Of a stretch of 64,000 bases of DNA, positions 51,411 to 64,000 are shown one piece after another. Each line of letters opens with the position of its first letter. Position 1 is the stretch's first letter. The stretch covers positions 2,652,820 to 2,716,819 of the forward strand of contig NZ_CP117677.1 of NCBI RefSeq assembly GCF_028622835.1, in the 5' to 3' direction. The notes under the pieces were generated by a model. That model saw only the letters and a program-made list of their open reading frames with translations. It searched no databases and had not been told where the DNA came from. The position numbers were made by a program, and so were the translations under genes. The DNA is from Caloramator sp. mosi_1 (GTDB lineage: Bacteria > Bacillota > Clostridia > Clostridiales > Caloramatoraceae).

Positions 51411-51442
51411 GGCACGAATAATATAAAATATTATTCGTGCCT
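51411..51442 (-). terminator. Terminator of secG-hppA
   Basis: GGCACGAATAAT / ATTATTCGTGCC forms a perfect 12-base stem with a short AT loop (51411-51442), 25 bases past the hppA stop. The U-run is weak. Confidence 0.7.
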
Positions 51443-51466
51443 TGTTTATTTCCCAGGAAATATATA

Positions 51467-53488
51467 TTACTTCAACATTTTTATTAACATTCCACCATAT
51501 TTCACAAATAGTGGTGCAAAAACAAGTGAAACAATTGTCATAAGCTTTATTAATATGTTCATTGATGGACCTGCTGTATCCTTAAATGGATCACCAACAG
51601 TATCACCAACTACTGCTGCCTTATGAGCAAAGCTTCCCTTTCCACCGTGTTCTCCTGTTTCAATAAACTTCTTAGCATTGTCCCAAGCACCACCTGCATT
51701 TGCCATTAGGATTGCAACAAGTACTCCCGATACAACAGCACCAGCTATAAGTCCTCCTAAAGCCTCTGCACCAAGTAAAATACCAACTATTATTGGCACA
51801 ACTACTGCAAGCACACCAGGAAGAACCATTTCCTTAAGAGCTGCTTGAGTTGATATATCTACACAAGTTCTGTAATCTGGAGTAGCTTTTCCCTCCATTA
51901 AACCTGGTATTTCTCTAAATTGTCTTCTAACTTCCTCAATCATATGGTTTGCAGCTTTACCTACTGCCTCCATTGAAAGTGCACCAAAGAAGTAAGGTAG
52001 AACTCCACCTAATAATACTCCAACTAATGTTATCGGGTTTAATAAATCTATCTTTTCAATACCTACAGCCTGTGAATAAGATGCAAATAGAGCAAGAGCT
52101 GTAAGTGCAGCTGAGCCTATTGCAAATCCCTTTCCTATTGCTGCGGTAGTATTTCCTACTGAATCAAGTTTGTCTGTAATCTTTCTAACTTCCTTTGGAA
52201 GTCCAGACATTTCTGCTATTCCACCTGCATTGTCTGCAATTGGCCCATAGGCATCTACTGCAACTGTCATACCAGTTGTTGAAAGCATACCAAGGGCTGC
52301 AAGTGCTATACCATAAAGTCCCATTGATACATTGCTGTATCCTCCCATTATAAAGAAGGAAAGCAGTACTGCAACTGCAATAAATACAATTGGTAGAACA
52401 GTTGAATACATTCCGACTGAAAGACCTGATATTATGTTAGTTGCAGGTCCTGTTTCTGATTGCTTTGCAATTTTCTTTACGTGTGTAAAATCTGCTGATG
52501 TATACATCTCTGTTAATTGTCCTATAATTACACCTACTATTAAACCTGCTGTAATTGCTAAGAAGGCCTTATAGTTTCCAAAAACAGTTTTGCTTAAAAT
52601 AAAGGATGCAATTATAATCAATATACTACTTACATAAGTACCGTTCTTGAGTGCCTTTTGAGGATTTGAATTTTCATCACCCTTTACAAATAAAGAACCA
52701 ATGATAGATGAAATAATTCCTATTGCAGCAAGAACCATTGGGAAGATTATTCCTTCACCATTTTTAAATAAAACTGCACCTAATGTAAGTGATGAAATAA
52801 TTGCACCTACATAGGATTCAAAAAGGTCTGCACCCATTCCAGCAACGTCACCAACATTATCTCCAACGTTGTCTGCAATGACTGCTGGGTTTCTTGGGTC
52901 ATCCTCTGGAATGCCAGCCTCTACTTTACCTACTAAATCTGCCCCAACATCTGCTGCCTTAGTATAGATTCCTCCACCAACACGAGCAAATAAAGCTATT
53001 GAGCTTGCTCCAAGTCCAAAGCCAGTCACTATATTAGAATCTTTGAATATTAAATATAATACCCCAAGACCTAAAAGTCCTAAACCTACAACTGACATAC
53101 CCATAACAGCACCACCTGAGAAGGCTATCTCAAGTGCCTTGTTTTGCCCCTTTGTTGCAGCCTGTGCGGTTCTTACATTAGCCTTAGTTGCAACCTGCAT
53201 ACCAAAGAAACCTGCTAAAATTGAAAATAACGCCCCAATTAAAAAGCATATTGCTGTTTTCCAATTAATGAATACAACAAGTACTATAAATACAATTAAG
53301 ATAAATATTGATAAAGTCTTATATTCTCTTGTTAAAAATGCCATAGCCCCTTCGTGTATGTAGCTTGCAATTTCCTTCATTCTGTCATTTCCCGCATCCT
53401 GTTTGCCTATTTTATTTGAAAGGAAAAAAGCAAATAATAAAGCAATAACACCTGCAATAGGTGCCAGCACAATTAATTGATTATTCAT
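51467..53488 (-). CDS. hppA: Membrane-bound ion-pumping pyrophosphatase, K+-dependent type
   Basis: ATG 53488 follows AGGGGG. Intact 673-residue frame with about 16 membrane segments. [20 protein letters not shown] then [20 protein letters not shown] is the pyrophosphate site, and [20 protein letters not shown] the C-terminal one. In [10 protein letters not shown] an alanine occupies the place where K+-independent enzymes have lysine, indicating the K+-dependent class. It couples PPi hydrolysis to H+ or Na+ export; which ion cannot be decided by eye. It starts 20 bases after secG and is probably co-transcribed with it. Confidence 0.96.
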   Translation of the reverse strand: MNNQLIVLAPIAGVIALLFAFFLSNKIGKQDAGNDRMKEIASYIHEGAMAFLTREYKTLSIFILIVFIVLVVFINWKTAICFLIGALFSILAGFFGMQVATKANVRTAQAATKGQNKALEIAFSGGAVMGMSVVGLGLLGLGVLYLIFKDSNIVTGFGLGASSIALFARVGGGIYTKAADVGADLVGKVEAGIPEDDPRNPAVIADNVGDNVGDVAGMGADLFESYVGAIISSLTLGAVLFKNGEGIIFPMVLAAIGIISSIIGSLFVKGDENSNPQKALKNGTYVSSILIIIASFILSKTVFGNYKAFLAITAGLIVGVIIGQLTEMYTSADFTHVKKIAKQSETGPATNIISGLSVGMYSTVLPIVFIAVAVLLSFFIMGGYSNVSMGLYGIALAALGMLSTTGMTVAVDAYGPIADNAGGIAEMSGLPKEVRKITDKLDSVGNTTAAIGKGFAIGSAALTALALFASYSQAVGIEKIDLLNPITLVGVLLGGVLPYFFGALSMEAVGKAANHMIEEVRRQFREIPGLMEGKATPDYRTCVDISTQAALKEMVLPGVLAVVVPIIVGILLGAEALGGLIAGAVVSGVLVAILMANAGGAWDNAKKFIETGEHGGKGSFAHKAAVVGDTVGDPFKDTAGPSMNILIKLMTIVSLVFAPLFVKYGGMLIKMLK

Positions 53489-53508
53489 TTCTTTTATCCC
53501 CCTTTTTA

Positions 53509-53745
53509 TTAGTGGTTAGTTAAATATACTAACACCATTGATGTTATAACAAACAACACCATTGAAATAATTGTTAGTCTTTGGAGTTTTGCCTCCATTG
53601 TTCTTGATTTGTTTTTACCAAAGAAGGTTTCTGCACCACCTGAAATTGTTGTTGATAGACCATAAACCTTTGATGGTTGTAAAAATATTGAACCTATTAC
53701 AAGTAAACTAAATATAACGTGTAGAATTGAAACAAATGTCTTCAT
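53509..53745 (-). CDS. secG: Preprotein translocase subunit SecG
   Basis: ATG 53745 follows GGGAGGTG and is preferred to the in-frame GTG at 53760. [20 protein letters not shown] is the first membrane helix, [20 protein letters not shown] the conserved SecG loop, and the second helix follows ([19 protein letters not shown]). 78 residues, normal. It assists SecYE in protein export. In related genomes it follows eno; here an ISL3 element lies between them. Confidence 0.95.
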   Translation of the reverse strand: MKTFVSILHVIFSLLVIGSIFLQPSKVYGLSTTISGGAETFFGKNKSRTMEAKLQRLTIISMVLFVITSMVLVYLTNH

Positions 53746-53777
53746 CTTTACACCTCCCACCTCTTAAGTCTAAACTT

Positions 53778-53806
53778 ATTTTAACACAGGTTAAATAAAT
53801 TAACAA
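53778..53806 (-). promoter_or_regulatory. Promoter of secG-hppA
   Basis: Minus strand TTGTTA, 17 bases, TAAAAT, 33 bases upstream of the secG start. It gives secG its own transcription independent of the glycolytic operon. Confidence 0.65.
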
Positions 53807-53895
53807 GATTTTTCAGAATATTTTGTTATTAATGCCTACTTTATCAATTAATGTGCTACACAAATTATTACAGGTGCTATTTATAATTATACTAT

Positions 53896-53916
53896 AAAAA
53901 GGAGCAAAGCTCCCTT
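53896..53916 (-). terminator. Former eno terminator, displaced by ISL3
   Basis: Minus strand AAGGGAGC-TTT-GCTCCTTTTT. It lies between secG and the ISL3 element; before insertion it would have been about 16 bases past the eno stop. Confidence 0.7.
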
Positions 53917-53925
53917 AAAAATAAT

Positions 53926-55402
53926 GGTTCTATAATAAATGTTGGGGCGTAGACCCAGCATATTTTTACAAAAAATATGTGCACCTGATTAGACACCTGG
54001 TAAAATTAAAATAACCAAACAAAAACCTTACCTGAAAGGAGGCATCCATCAAGTGCACACTAATAATTCTATCAAAAATTTATTAGGTTTTAAAGATGTT
54101 ATTATAAAAAGATTATTCATAATGACACGTACATTGAGATATACTTAGAAACTAAGAAAAAAATTTGTACTTGCCCTAATTGTAATTCCAAAGTTACAAG
54201 AGTTCACGATTATAGAATTCAGCGTATTAAAGACATACCCTTATTCTTTAAACATACTTTTATCATTCTTAAAAAACGTAGATATCGTTGTAATGCCTGC
54301 GGCAAAAATTTTATGAACATATAGAATTTTTACCTCGTTATCATAGAATAACTAATAGATTAGCTATGTTTGTAATTTATGAATTATCTAATGAATATAG
54401 TATGACATCAGTTGCTAGAAAAACTAATCTATCTATCGATACTATAAAACGTATTTTTGATAATGTATCTTACTCTTCTCCTACTAATTTACCTAAAATA
54501 ATATCTATAGATGAATTTAAAGGTAACTCTGGTGGTTCTAAATATCATTGTGCAATAGTCGATCCTGTTAATCATAAAATACTAGACATTATTAAAGATA
54601 GAAAAGAGCATATTCTTATAGATTATTTTAGAAAAATTAAAAATCGCGATAGCGTTACACACTTTATTTGTGATATGTGGCAACCCTATATTGATTTAGC
54701 TAAAACTTATTTCAAAAATGCTGTAATTGTTATAGATAAATTTCACTATATTAGACAAGTCATATGGGCAGTAGAAGCGGTAAGAAAACGTATCCAAAGA
54801 GAACTATCAATTAAATTAAGAAAATACTTTAAAAGAAGTAAAAAGCTTATTTTAAAAAGATATGGCTTACTTGATACAGATTCAAAGTTAGCTTTACAAG
54901 TTATGTTTTCTTATAATAGTGAATTAGCAATTGCCCACACTTTAAAGGAAAAGTTATTGAGTATTATTGATGCTTCACCTTCTTCTAACGAAGCTCGTGT
55001 CCTCTTAAAAGATTGGATTAAACTTGCACAAAATAGTGGTATCAATGAATTGAAAAGATGTGCAAATACCTATATCAGATATTTTAATGAGATTTGTAAT
55101 TCTTTTGATATTCCTTATACAAATGCTTGTATAGAAGGATTTAATAATAAAATCAAAGTTATTAAAAGAATAGCCTTCGGCTATAGAAATTTTGATAGAT
55201 TCAGGAATAGAATTCTTCATTGTTGTAATAAATAATCTGTTAAATATTGTATTTTAGGAAATCCAACTATCGTTGGTCTTTTTGTCGTGCAATTTTTTAA
55301 GGGTAAACTCCCCTCATCCTATCTATCTTGCTAAAATCATTATCAAATAAGAAAGGACAGGCATTCTAATCTAATGCCCGCCCCAACTATTGACAAAGAG
55401 CC
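53926..55402 (+). mobile_element. Complete ISL3-family insertion sequence
   Basis: Left end GGTTCTATAATAAATGTTGG-GGCG and inverted right end GGCTCTTTGTCAATAGTTGG-GGCG pair imperfectly. An 8-base direct repeat AAAATAAT flanks both sides (53918-53925 and 55403-55410), the usual ISL3 target duplication. Length 1477 bases. Inserted between eno and its terminator, in the opposite orientation to the operon. Confidence 0.93.
54053..55235 (+). CDS. ISL3-family transposase (frameshifted)
   Basis: GTG 54053 follows AAAGGAGG. The N-terminal zinc finger has CTCPNCNSKV ... RYRCNACGKNF. Frameshifts near 54115 and near 54310 precede a 289-residue frame with HTH (SMTSVARKTNLSIDTIKRIF), then PKIISIDEFKGNSGG (first Asp), FICDMWQPYIDLAKTYF (second Asp) and ACIEGFNNKIKVIKRIAFGY (Glu). 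About 394 residues, full length. It moves the element by a DDE mechanism; an internal-deletion relative lies at 26792-26927. Confidence 0.92.
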
Positions 55403-55417
55403 AAAATAATTTATTTA

Positions 55418-56734
<1,317 letters not shown>

Positions 56735-58269
56735 TTATTTATTTTTTATTAATGATTTTCCTGTCATTTCAACAGGAATATCTAAATCCATAATTTCAAG
56801 CATTGTTGGTGCAATATCACATAATCTTCCACCATCTCTTAACTCTACCTTTTTATCACCAACAACTATAAACGGAACTAAGTTAGTTGTATGTGCTGTA
56901 TATGGTTCGCCTGTTTCATAATCAACCATCATTTCAGCATTTCCGTGGTCTGCTGTAATTAATACAGTACCACCCTTTTCTCTTACCTTTGAAACAACTT
57001 TACCTATACATTCATCAACTGCTTCAACTGCCTTCTTAGCAGCATCAAATACTCCTGTATGTCCAACCATATCTGGATTTGCAAAATTTAATATTACAAC
57101 ATCATATATGTCCTTATCTAATTCTTCACATACGTTATCTGCTACAAGATATGCACTCATTTCTGGTTGAAGATCATACGTTGCAACCTTTGGAGATTGA
57201 ATAAGAACTCTCTCTTCATCCTTATTTGGAGCTTCTACACCACCATTGAAGAAGAAGGTAACGTGTGCATACTTTTCTGTTTCAGCAATTCTAAGTTGCT
57301 TTAACCCTTTACTTGCAACATATTCTCCAAAAGTATTCTTATATACTTCTGGTCTATATGCTATATCAACATTTTCAATTGTCTTATCATATTGAGTCAT
57401 ACATACAAAATGAACCTTAAAGTAATTTCTTTCAAATCCTGCAAACTCAACATCAACAAGTGCTCTTGTTATTTGTCTTGCTCTGTCTGGTCTAAAGTTA
57501 AAGAATATTACAGAGTCATTTTCCTTTATTCTTGCAACAGGTCTTTCGTTTTCAATTATAACTGTTGGAAGTACAAACTCATCTGTTCTGTTTTCTGCAT
57601 AGGATTTTTCAACAGCTTCTCTTGCACTATTTGCAATTTCACCTTGTGCATTTACCATAGCATCATAGGCAAGCTTTGTTCTCTCCCATCTCTTATCTCT
57701 ATCCATTGAGTAATATCTTCCAGAAATAGTAGCTATTTTACCTACTCCTGTTTCCTTCATATACTTTTCAAGTCTATCAATGTATTCAAGAGCTGATGAT
57801 GGTGGAACGTCTCTTCCATCAAGAAAGGCGTGAACAAACACCCTATTTAAATCCATATCCTTGCATAACTTAATTAATGCTTCTAAGTGATCTATATGGC
57901 TGTGAACTCCTCCATCTGAAAGAAGCCCCATAAGGTGAATATCACTGTTGTTATTTTTAGCATTTTCTATTGCTTTTATTAGTGCATCGTTTTTAAAAAT
58001 CCACCTTCTTCTATCTCTTTATTAATTCTTGTATATTCTTGATAAATTATTCTACCTGCACCAATGTTCAAATGTCCAACTTCTGAGTTACCCATTTGTC
58101 CTCTTGGAAGTCCAACATCTAATCCACTGGCACTAAGCATTGTGTGGGGGTATTCATTCCATAACTTATCAAAATTAGGCTTATTAGCATTAGCAATTGC
58201 ATTACCTTCTGCCTTTTCATTGATACCCCATCCATCAAGTATCATTAGCATTACAGGTTTTTTCTGCAT
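56735..58269 (-). CDS. gpmI: 2,3-bisphosphoglycerate-independent phosphoglycerate mutase (one frameshift)
   Basis: ATG 58269 follows [16 protein letters not shown] binds Mn, and [16 protein letters not shown] carries the phosphorylated serine. A one-base loss near 57990 (T/A run) separates this from [64 protein letters not shown] and TADHGNAE complete the metal sites. About 511 residues, normal. It interconverts 3- and 2-phosphoglycerate. As glycolysis is essential here, the frameshift is best explained as sequence error. Confidence 0.97.
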
Positions 58270-58280
58270 ATTTTACCTCC

Positions 58281-59027
58281 TTAATAATTAACGATTGCTG
58301 CAAAATCTTCTACCTTTAAACTTGCTCCTCCAACCAGTGCTCCGTCGATGTCGCTTTGTTCCATTTGTTCTTTAATTGTGCTTGGCTTAACGCTTCCACC
58401 ATATTGAATTCTTATTTCTTCTGCTGCCTTTTCGCCAAACATTTCTCTTATTTTGCCTCTTATATACTTAATAACTTCATTTGCATCTTCTGCTGTTGCT
58501 GTTTTACCAGTACCAATTGCCCAAACTGGTTCATAAGCAATAACCATTTTTGCAACGTTGTCAGCATCAACATCCTTTAAGTCTTCGATAAGTTGCTTGT
58601 CTATTACTTCAAATGTCTTACCAGCTTCTCTCTCTTCTAAAAGCTCACCTACACATAAAATTGGAGTTAAGCCGTGAATAAAAGCTGATTTAACCTTTTT
58701 ATTTATAAGCTCATCATCTTCCTTAAAATACATTCTTCTTTCGCTATGTCCTAAGATTACATACTTTACTCCAAGTTCCTTTAGCATAACAGGTGAAATT
58801 TCGCCAGTGAAGGCACCGTTTTCTTCATAGTGCATATTTTGTGCCCCTACTTCAATATTTGTATCTTCAACTAAAGTTAATACTTGAGTAAGTGATGTAA
58901 AAGGTGGACATACTACTACTTCACAGTTAGCATCCTTTACCTTATCTCTTAACTCAATAATAAATTGTGCTGCTTCCTTTGCAGTTTTGTTCATTTTCCA
59001 GTTTCCTGCTATAATTGGTTTTCTCAT
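58281..59027 (-). CDS. tpiA: Triosephosphate isomerase
   Basis: ATG 59027 follows AGGAGG. Intact 248 residues. [20 protein letters not shown] (catalytic Lys), [12 protein letters not shown] (catalytic His) and [20 protein letters not shown] (catalytic Glu and mobile loop) are all present, with [11 protein letters not shown] near the end. It interconverts dihydroxyacetone phosphate and glyceraldehyde-3-phosphate. It starts 11 bases before gpmI. Confidence 0.98.
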   Translation of the reverse strand: MRKPIIAGNWKMNKTAKEAAQFIIELRDKVKDANCEVVVCPPFTSLTQVLTLVEDTNIEVGAQNMHYEENGAFTGEISPVMLKELGVKYVILGHSERRMYFKEDDELINKKVKSAFIHGLTPILCVGELLEEREAGKTFEVIDKQLIEDLKDVDADNVAKMVIAYEPVWAIGTGKTATAEDANEVIKYIRGKIREMFGEKAAEEIRIQYGGSVKPSTIKEQMEQSDIDGALVGGASLKVEDFAAIVNY

Positions 59028-59053
59028 TATAGTTCCTCCTTTTAGGAATTTAG

Positions 59054-59074
59054 GATAGGGGATAGACCCCTATC
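59054..59074 (-). other. Intergenic hairpin between pgk and tpiA
   Basis: GATAGGGG-TCTAT-CCCCTATC, a perfect 8-base stem in the pgk-tpiA gap with no U-run on the minus strand. It is more likely a stability or processing element than a terminator. Confidence 0.5.
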
Positions 59075-59080
59075 TTTTTA

Positions 59081-60266
59081 TTATTTATCGTTTAATGCTG
59101 CAATACCTGGAAGAACTTTTCCTTCTAAGAATTCAAGTGAAGCTCCTCCACCAGTTGATATATGTGTCATCTTTTCAGCATATCCAAGTTGTTCAACAGC
59201 TGCGGCTGAATCTCCACCACCAATTATTGTAGTTCCATTTACCTTAGATAATGCTTCTGCAACAGCCTTTGTACCTACTGCAAACTTTGGCATTTCAAAT
59301 ACACCCATAGGTCCATTCCAAATTACAGTCTTTGCATCTAAAACTGCCTCTTCGAAAAGTTTAACAGTTTTTGGTCCAATGTCAAGACCCATATAATCTG
59401 CTGGAATTTCAACATCAACAGTCATTGCTTCTGCATCGTTGCTAAATTCTTTTGCCACAACGTGGTCAACAGGAAGGTAAACCTTAACTCCCTTTTCTTC
59501 TGCCTTCTTTAGCATTTCCTTTGCATAATCTATCTTATCTTCTTCAAGAAGTGATTTTCCTATTTCAAATCCTTGTGCCTTTAGGAATGTATAAGCCATT
59601 CCCCACCTATTATTAATCTATCAACCTTTTCAATTAGGTTGTTTATAACGTTAATTTTGTCTGATACTTTAGCACCACCAAGTATAGCTACGAATGGTCT
59701 TTCTGGATTTTCAAGAGCTTTACCCATTATTTCAATTTCCTTTTCAATTAGGAAACCTGCAACGGCTGGTAAAAATTCTGCTACACCTGCAGTAGATGAG
59801 TGAGCTCTGTGGGCTGTACCAAAAGCGTCATTTACAAATATGTCTGCAAGTGATGCAAGCTTCTTAGCAAAATCCATATCATTCTTTGTTTCTGTCTTTA
59901 TAAATCTAACGTTTTCAAGAAGAACAACGTCGCCTTCCTTCATTTCATTTACAAGTCTTACAGCGTTTTCTCCAACAACTTCCTTATCTTCAGCAAGCTT
60001 AACTTCAAGTCCTAATAGTTCTGATAGTCTCTTAGCTACTGGCTTTACGCTGTATTTTTCTTCATATCCTTCCTTTGGTCTTCCAAGGTGTGACATTAAT
60101 ATTACCTTTGCACCGTTTTCAAGAAGATATTTTATAGTTGGAAGTGCTGCAACTATTCTTCTATCATCAGTTATGTTTCCTTCTTTATCTTGTGGAACAT
60201 TAAAGTCACATCTTACAAGTACCTTTTACCCCTTACATCTATATCTCTAACTGTTTTCTTATTCAT
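59081..60266 (-). CDS. pgk: Phosphoglycerate kinase (two frameshifts)
   Basis: ATG 60266 ([14 protein letters not shown]). A frameshift near 60228 (GTAAAAGG) leads to [12 protein letters not shown], the PGK signature; then [19 protein letters not shown] and [21 protein letters not shown] second shift near 59595 lies in [20 protein letters not shown] then LIIGGEW(M)[12 protein letters not shown]. Nucleotide site [11 protein letters not shown] and [16 protein letters not shown] near the end. About 395 residues. It makes ATP from 1,3-bisphosphoglycerate. Confidence 0.97.
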
Positions 60267-60300
60267 ACCCAAAACCTCTCTTTCAATAATTTAGGAAAAT

Positions 60301-60338
60301 AAGTCCGGCCTTATAGCCGAAACTACAAAACCGGACTT
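60301..60338 (-). promoter_or_regulatory. Hairpin between gap and pgk, possible attenuator or processing site
   Basis: AAGTCCGG and CCGGACTT (8-base perfect stem, 22-base loop with inner pairing GGCTATAAGGCC) lie six bases past the gap stop, followed on the minus strand by ATTTTCC. It may stabilise gap mRNA or partially terminate. Confidence 0.55.
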
Positions 60339-60343
60339 AAGAA

Positions 60344-61366
<1,023 letters not shown>

Positions 61367-61390
61367 CTAATTTTATGACTTTTATATAAA

Positions 61391-61405
61391 GATAGCAAAG
61401 CTATC
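61391..61405 (-). other. Short hairpin at the cggR-gap junction
   Basis: GATAGC-TTT-GCTATC overlaps the cggR stop. In Bacillus the cggR-gapA mRNA is processed near the end of cggR next to a hairpin; this may be the counterpart, but the stem is only six bases. Confidence 0.4.
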
Positions 61406-62434
61406 TTCTATTCATATTTTGTAGATTTAAAATCTCCTTTGCCGCTGCCTCATCAGTTACTATTACCATATTGGGATTATTTATTTTTGTTGCAATTATT
61501 GCTTCTGCTTTACCCTTTCCTCCTGCTACTGCTACTATATGTTTTATATTCGGTACATCTTTAAAATCAAGTCCTATTGTTGGTGTTTTATATACTATAT
61601 CTCCACATTTATTAAAATAATAACCAAAGGCCTCAGCAACTGCTCCTTTAGATAAAAGCTCCTTTATTTCAGATTCTTCAAGACCTCTTCTTTTGACATT
61701 TCATCAGCTCTGCCTATACCAAAAATCAATATATCAGCTTTACTTATATTCTGTACAACATCCTTTATACCTGGTTCATTCAACATAGTTCCCAGTGCCT
61801 CTTTGCTTAGATTGTCAGGTACGTGTAGCAGTTTATAATTAGCACCTATTTTATACGCAAGCTTTGCAGCAAGTGTACTTGCTTGTGTCTCAACGTTTCT
61901 TCCTATTCCTCCTCTTGCTGGAACAACAAGAACATTCTCCTTAGTAACCTTTGGAAAATTATCTATAACCTGAGAAACAGATGAACCACCTGTTAAAGCT
62001 ATTATGCTGTCATTTGAAATTAGTGACTTAATATAAGCTGCTGCAAGTCTTCCCATTTCTTTAAGCACTGTTATATCTTCGTCTATGTCACCAGGCACAA
62101 CTATAACTTTATGTACTCCTAAAATCTTCTTTAGCTTATTTTCAACATCTGCAAGGCCGCTTATTTCGTGAATCATCTCTTCAAGGCTTTCTAATATATA
62201 TTCCCCATCTTTTGTTACTGTCATACCTGTTGAATATATTTCTATAAGACCTTGCTCTTTAAGGAAATTAACCTCAGTTCTAACTACTCTTTCACCTAAA
62301 TCAAGTTCTTGGGACAATGCTCTTCTACCAACAGGTTGGTTGTAATATATGCATTTTAATATCTTATATCTTTTTAAAAGCAGTTCTACAATTTCTGGAA
62401 CTATCCTTTGTTGTAACGATAACACATTTTTCAA
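61401..62434 (-). CDS. cggR: Central glycolytic genes regulator CggR, SorC family (one frameshift)
   Basis: TTG 62434 lies eight bases after GGGGAG and is preferred over the GTG at 62443, which overlaps that site. VGRRALSQELDLGERVVRTE is the helix-turn-helix. The sugar-phosphate domain has IIALTGGSSVSQVIDNFPK, VLVVPARGGIGRNVETQAST and ILIFGIGRADEM. A frameshift near 61672 leads into AEAFGYYFNKCGDIVYKTPT and a C-terminus ending MNRR at 61401. About 344 residues. CggR represses the glycolytic operon until fructose-1,6-bisphosphate binds. A matching operator lies just upstream. Confidence 0.95.
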
Positions 62435-62461
62435 GTATGTCACTCCCCTAAACCTGTTGTA

Positions 62462-62499
62462 GGGACTATTTTTGTCCCTATGTATTATTTTTGTCCCAC
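62462..62499 (-). promoter_or_regulatory. CggR operator (tandem GGGACAAAAAT repeats)
   Basis: The minus strand has GTGGGACAAAAATAA and, 19 bases on, ATAGGGACAAAAATAGTCCC. The Bacillus CggR operator is a tandem repeat of GGGAC half-sites with a 20-base period (from memory); this copy fits apart from one base. It lies immediately downstream of the promoter, so bound CggR would block elongation. Confidence 0.8.
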
Positions 62500-62509
62500 T
62501 CCAATTTCT

Positions 62510-62538
62510 ACTATATCATTAAAATTATTATTTTTCAA
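62510..62538 (-). promoter_or_regulatory. Promoter of the cggR glycolytic operon
   Basis: Minus strand TTGAAA (62538-62533), 17-base spacer, TATAGT (62515-62510), with the CggR operator starting about 10 bases further on. Confidence 0.75.
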
Positions 62539-62627
62539 TATATTTTCTAAAAATTCTTATTTACCATACACATTTATTATTTGTTTTGAGTAATTTGTGT
62601 ATTCATAATTTAATTACATAAAATAAG

Positions 62628-62675
62628 AACCCCTAAAGCCTTTTTAAACCTTAATAATTTTAGGCTCTAAGGGTT
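62628..62675 (-). terminator. Terminator of rpoN
   Basis: Minus strand AACCCTTAGAGCCT ... AGGCTTTAGGGGTT, a 14-base stem with two mismatches and a 20-base loop, followed by CTTATTTTAT, 17 bases past the rpoN stop. Confidence 0.75.
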
Positions 62676-62691
62676 TAATACTTATCTTATC

Positions 62692-64000
62692 TTTCTTTTA
62701 GATGAAGATTCAATTCCAAGCTCTTCTCTGTATTTTGTAACTGTTCTTCTTGAAATTTTGACACCACTTACATTTAGCATATCTGCTATCTGCTGGTCTG
62801 AATAATGCTTCTTCTTGTTTTCGCTGTTTATAATCTCTTGTATTTTATTTTTTAATACATCTATAGATACATTATCACCAAAGGAGGTGCTTAAACCACG
62901 AACTAAAAAGTATTTAAGTTCAAATACACCCTTTGGGGTCTGTGCATATTTTCCGTTTATTGCTCTACTTACAGTTGATTCGTGCAGTCCTGTTTCTTCT
63001 GAAATCGTTTTTAAATTAAGGGGCTTTAAAGGGTGATCATATTTAAAAATTCAATTTGATGTTTTACAATTGTTTCTGCCACCTTTTTATAGTTTCTCGT
63101 CTCTGTTCTATACTTTTTATAAGCCAATATGCAGCTTCTATCTTTGCTTTTATATACTTATATTCTTCAGAATTTTTATTTCGCAAAATATTTTTATAAT
63201 GTTTATTAATCTTAAGTATAGGTAAATTATCTTCATTTACCCTTACAAAATACTCTCCATCAACTACTTCTATATATACATCAGGCACAACATATCTTAC
63301 TGTGTCATCTCCAAGCCTGCAGCCTGGCTTAGGATCTAAAGACTTTATGACTTCTATATATCTTAATAGCTTATCCTCTGAAACGCTATATTTTTGAGAT
63401 ATAAAGGTATAGGCCTTATTTGCAATATTCTCAAGTTCATTATCAATTAGTTTTTCATAAAGTGAGTCATATATACCCTTATTTTTTAGTTGAATTTTTA
63501 AACATTCCTTTAAATTTCTTGCACATACTCCGCTTGGTTCAAAATCCTGTATTATAGAAATGATATTTTTCACAATGTCAAGGGATACTTTAAACTTATT
63601 TGCAATTGAAAGCTCGTGCATATTTAAGTATCCATTTTGGTCAAGATTATCTATTATATACTCTGCTATTTTTCTATCTCTTTTTGTAAGTGGTATATAT
63701 CCAAGCTGTTCCTTAAGACAATCATAAAGACTCCTTTTGTTGCTTAAAAAGTAGAAGGGAGTTATCTTTTCATCCTCTTCATCCTCTGAATAATCAATAA
63801 AATAGTCATCATTAAAATCTGAATAAATTTGAATTACCTTATCTAATCTATCCTCATAACCTGAATCAAGCTCTAAAACTGGATTTTCAAGTAACTCATC
63901 TTCAATATACTCTTTTAGTTCATTGTTAGGAAGTTGTAAAACCTTTACGGCAAGCTGCATCTCCTGTGTCATTACAAGTTTTTGTTCCAGTTTTAAATCT
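62692..64000 (-). CDS. rpoN: RNA polymerase sigma-54 factor (partial at 5' end, one frameshift)
   Basis: The frame runs off the right edge: LEQKLVMTQEMQLAVKVLQL is region I, which contacts enhancer-binding ATPases. DYFIDYSEDEEDEKITPFYF is acidic region II; LDPKPGCRLGD and YVVPDVYIEVVDGEYFVRVN are the core-binding part. A frameshift near 63050 leads into an HTH (TGLHESTVSRAINGKYAQTP) and SGVKISRRTVTKYREELGIE, the RpoN box that reads the -24 element. Ends at 62692. No sigma-54 promoters (GG-N10-GC) were searched exhaustively. Confidence 0.95.

Overview
The window is AT-rich, low-GC Firmicutes DNA, most like a spore-forming member of the Clostridia (Clostridiaceae; a Caloramator-like thermophile is possible but not proven). 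The evidence is AT-rich codon use, strong GGAGG-type ribosome binding sites with frequent TTG/GTG starts, a spore photoproduct lyase, and the clostridial block rpoN-cggR-gap-pgk-tpiA-gpmI-eno-secG-rnr-smpB-ssrA on the minus strand.

Layout. 1-2.5 kb: MoxR/DUF58/membrane-protein locus (+). 2.5-6.2 kb (-): YraQ-type permease, short-chain dehydrogenase, spore photoproduct lyase and a nucleosidase. 6.3-8 kb (+): DeoR regulator and HAD phosphatase behind a promoter with three direct repeats. 8.1-13 kb (-): a wrecked alanine symporter next to an IS605 remnant, rlmD with a degenerate copy of its 5' end, and an MFS exporter with its ArsR-like regulator. 13.1-22.1 kb (-): chromate-transporter pair, nagB, then a phospho-glycoside locus (PTS EIIBC, PHP/DUF3604-like hydrolase, GH4 6-phospho-alpha-glucosidase, RpiR regulator), with an IS5/IS1182-like element inside and an IS1380 element upstream. 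24-34.9 kb: tspO, a CofE-like ligase, pepF and a small HTH/Rrp5-like pair, scattered among two IS605 derivatives, an ISL3 deletion remnant, an IS66 element and several copies of a short repeat. 34.9-42 kb (-): ImmA/IrrE-HTH protein cut by IS66, and a type III restriction-modification system. 42.2-47.9 kb (-): ssrA, smpB, an amino-acid ABC transporter and argGH. 48-53.8 kb (-): rnr, HD protein, sigma factor, hppA, secG. 53.9-55.4 kb: a complete ISL3 element between eno and its terminator. 55.4-62.5 kb (-): the lower-glycolysis operon under CggR. 62.7-64 kb (-): rpoN, partial.

A large share of the genes, including essential ones (pgk, gpmI, smpB, rnr, argH), are broken by one-base frameshifts, mostly in or beside homopolymer runs. 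This looks like residual sequencing error rather than pseudogenisation, so frameshifted genes are given at full extent as CDS. True decay (missing domains, insertions, loss of ends) is marked pseudogene.

The most interesting material is: a short repeat family that abuts stop codons; two TnpB-bearing IS605 copies that share one internal tnpA deletion; a PTS/GH4 operon containing a PHP-family hydrolase; a clean promoter/CggR-operator pair; and the IS insertions that separate eno from its terminator and truncate the ImmA-HTH protein.
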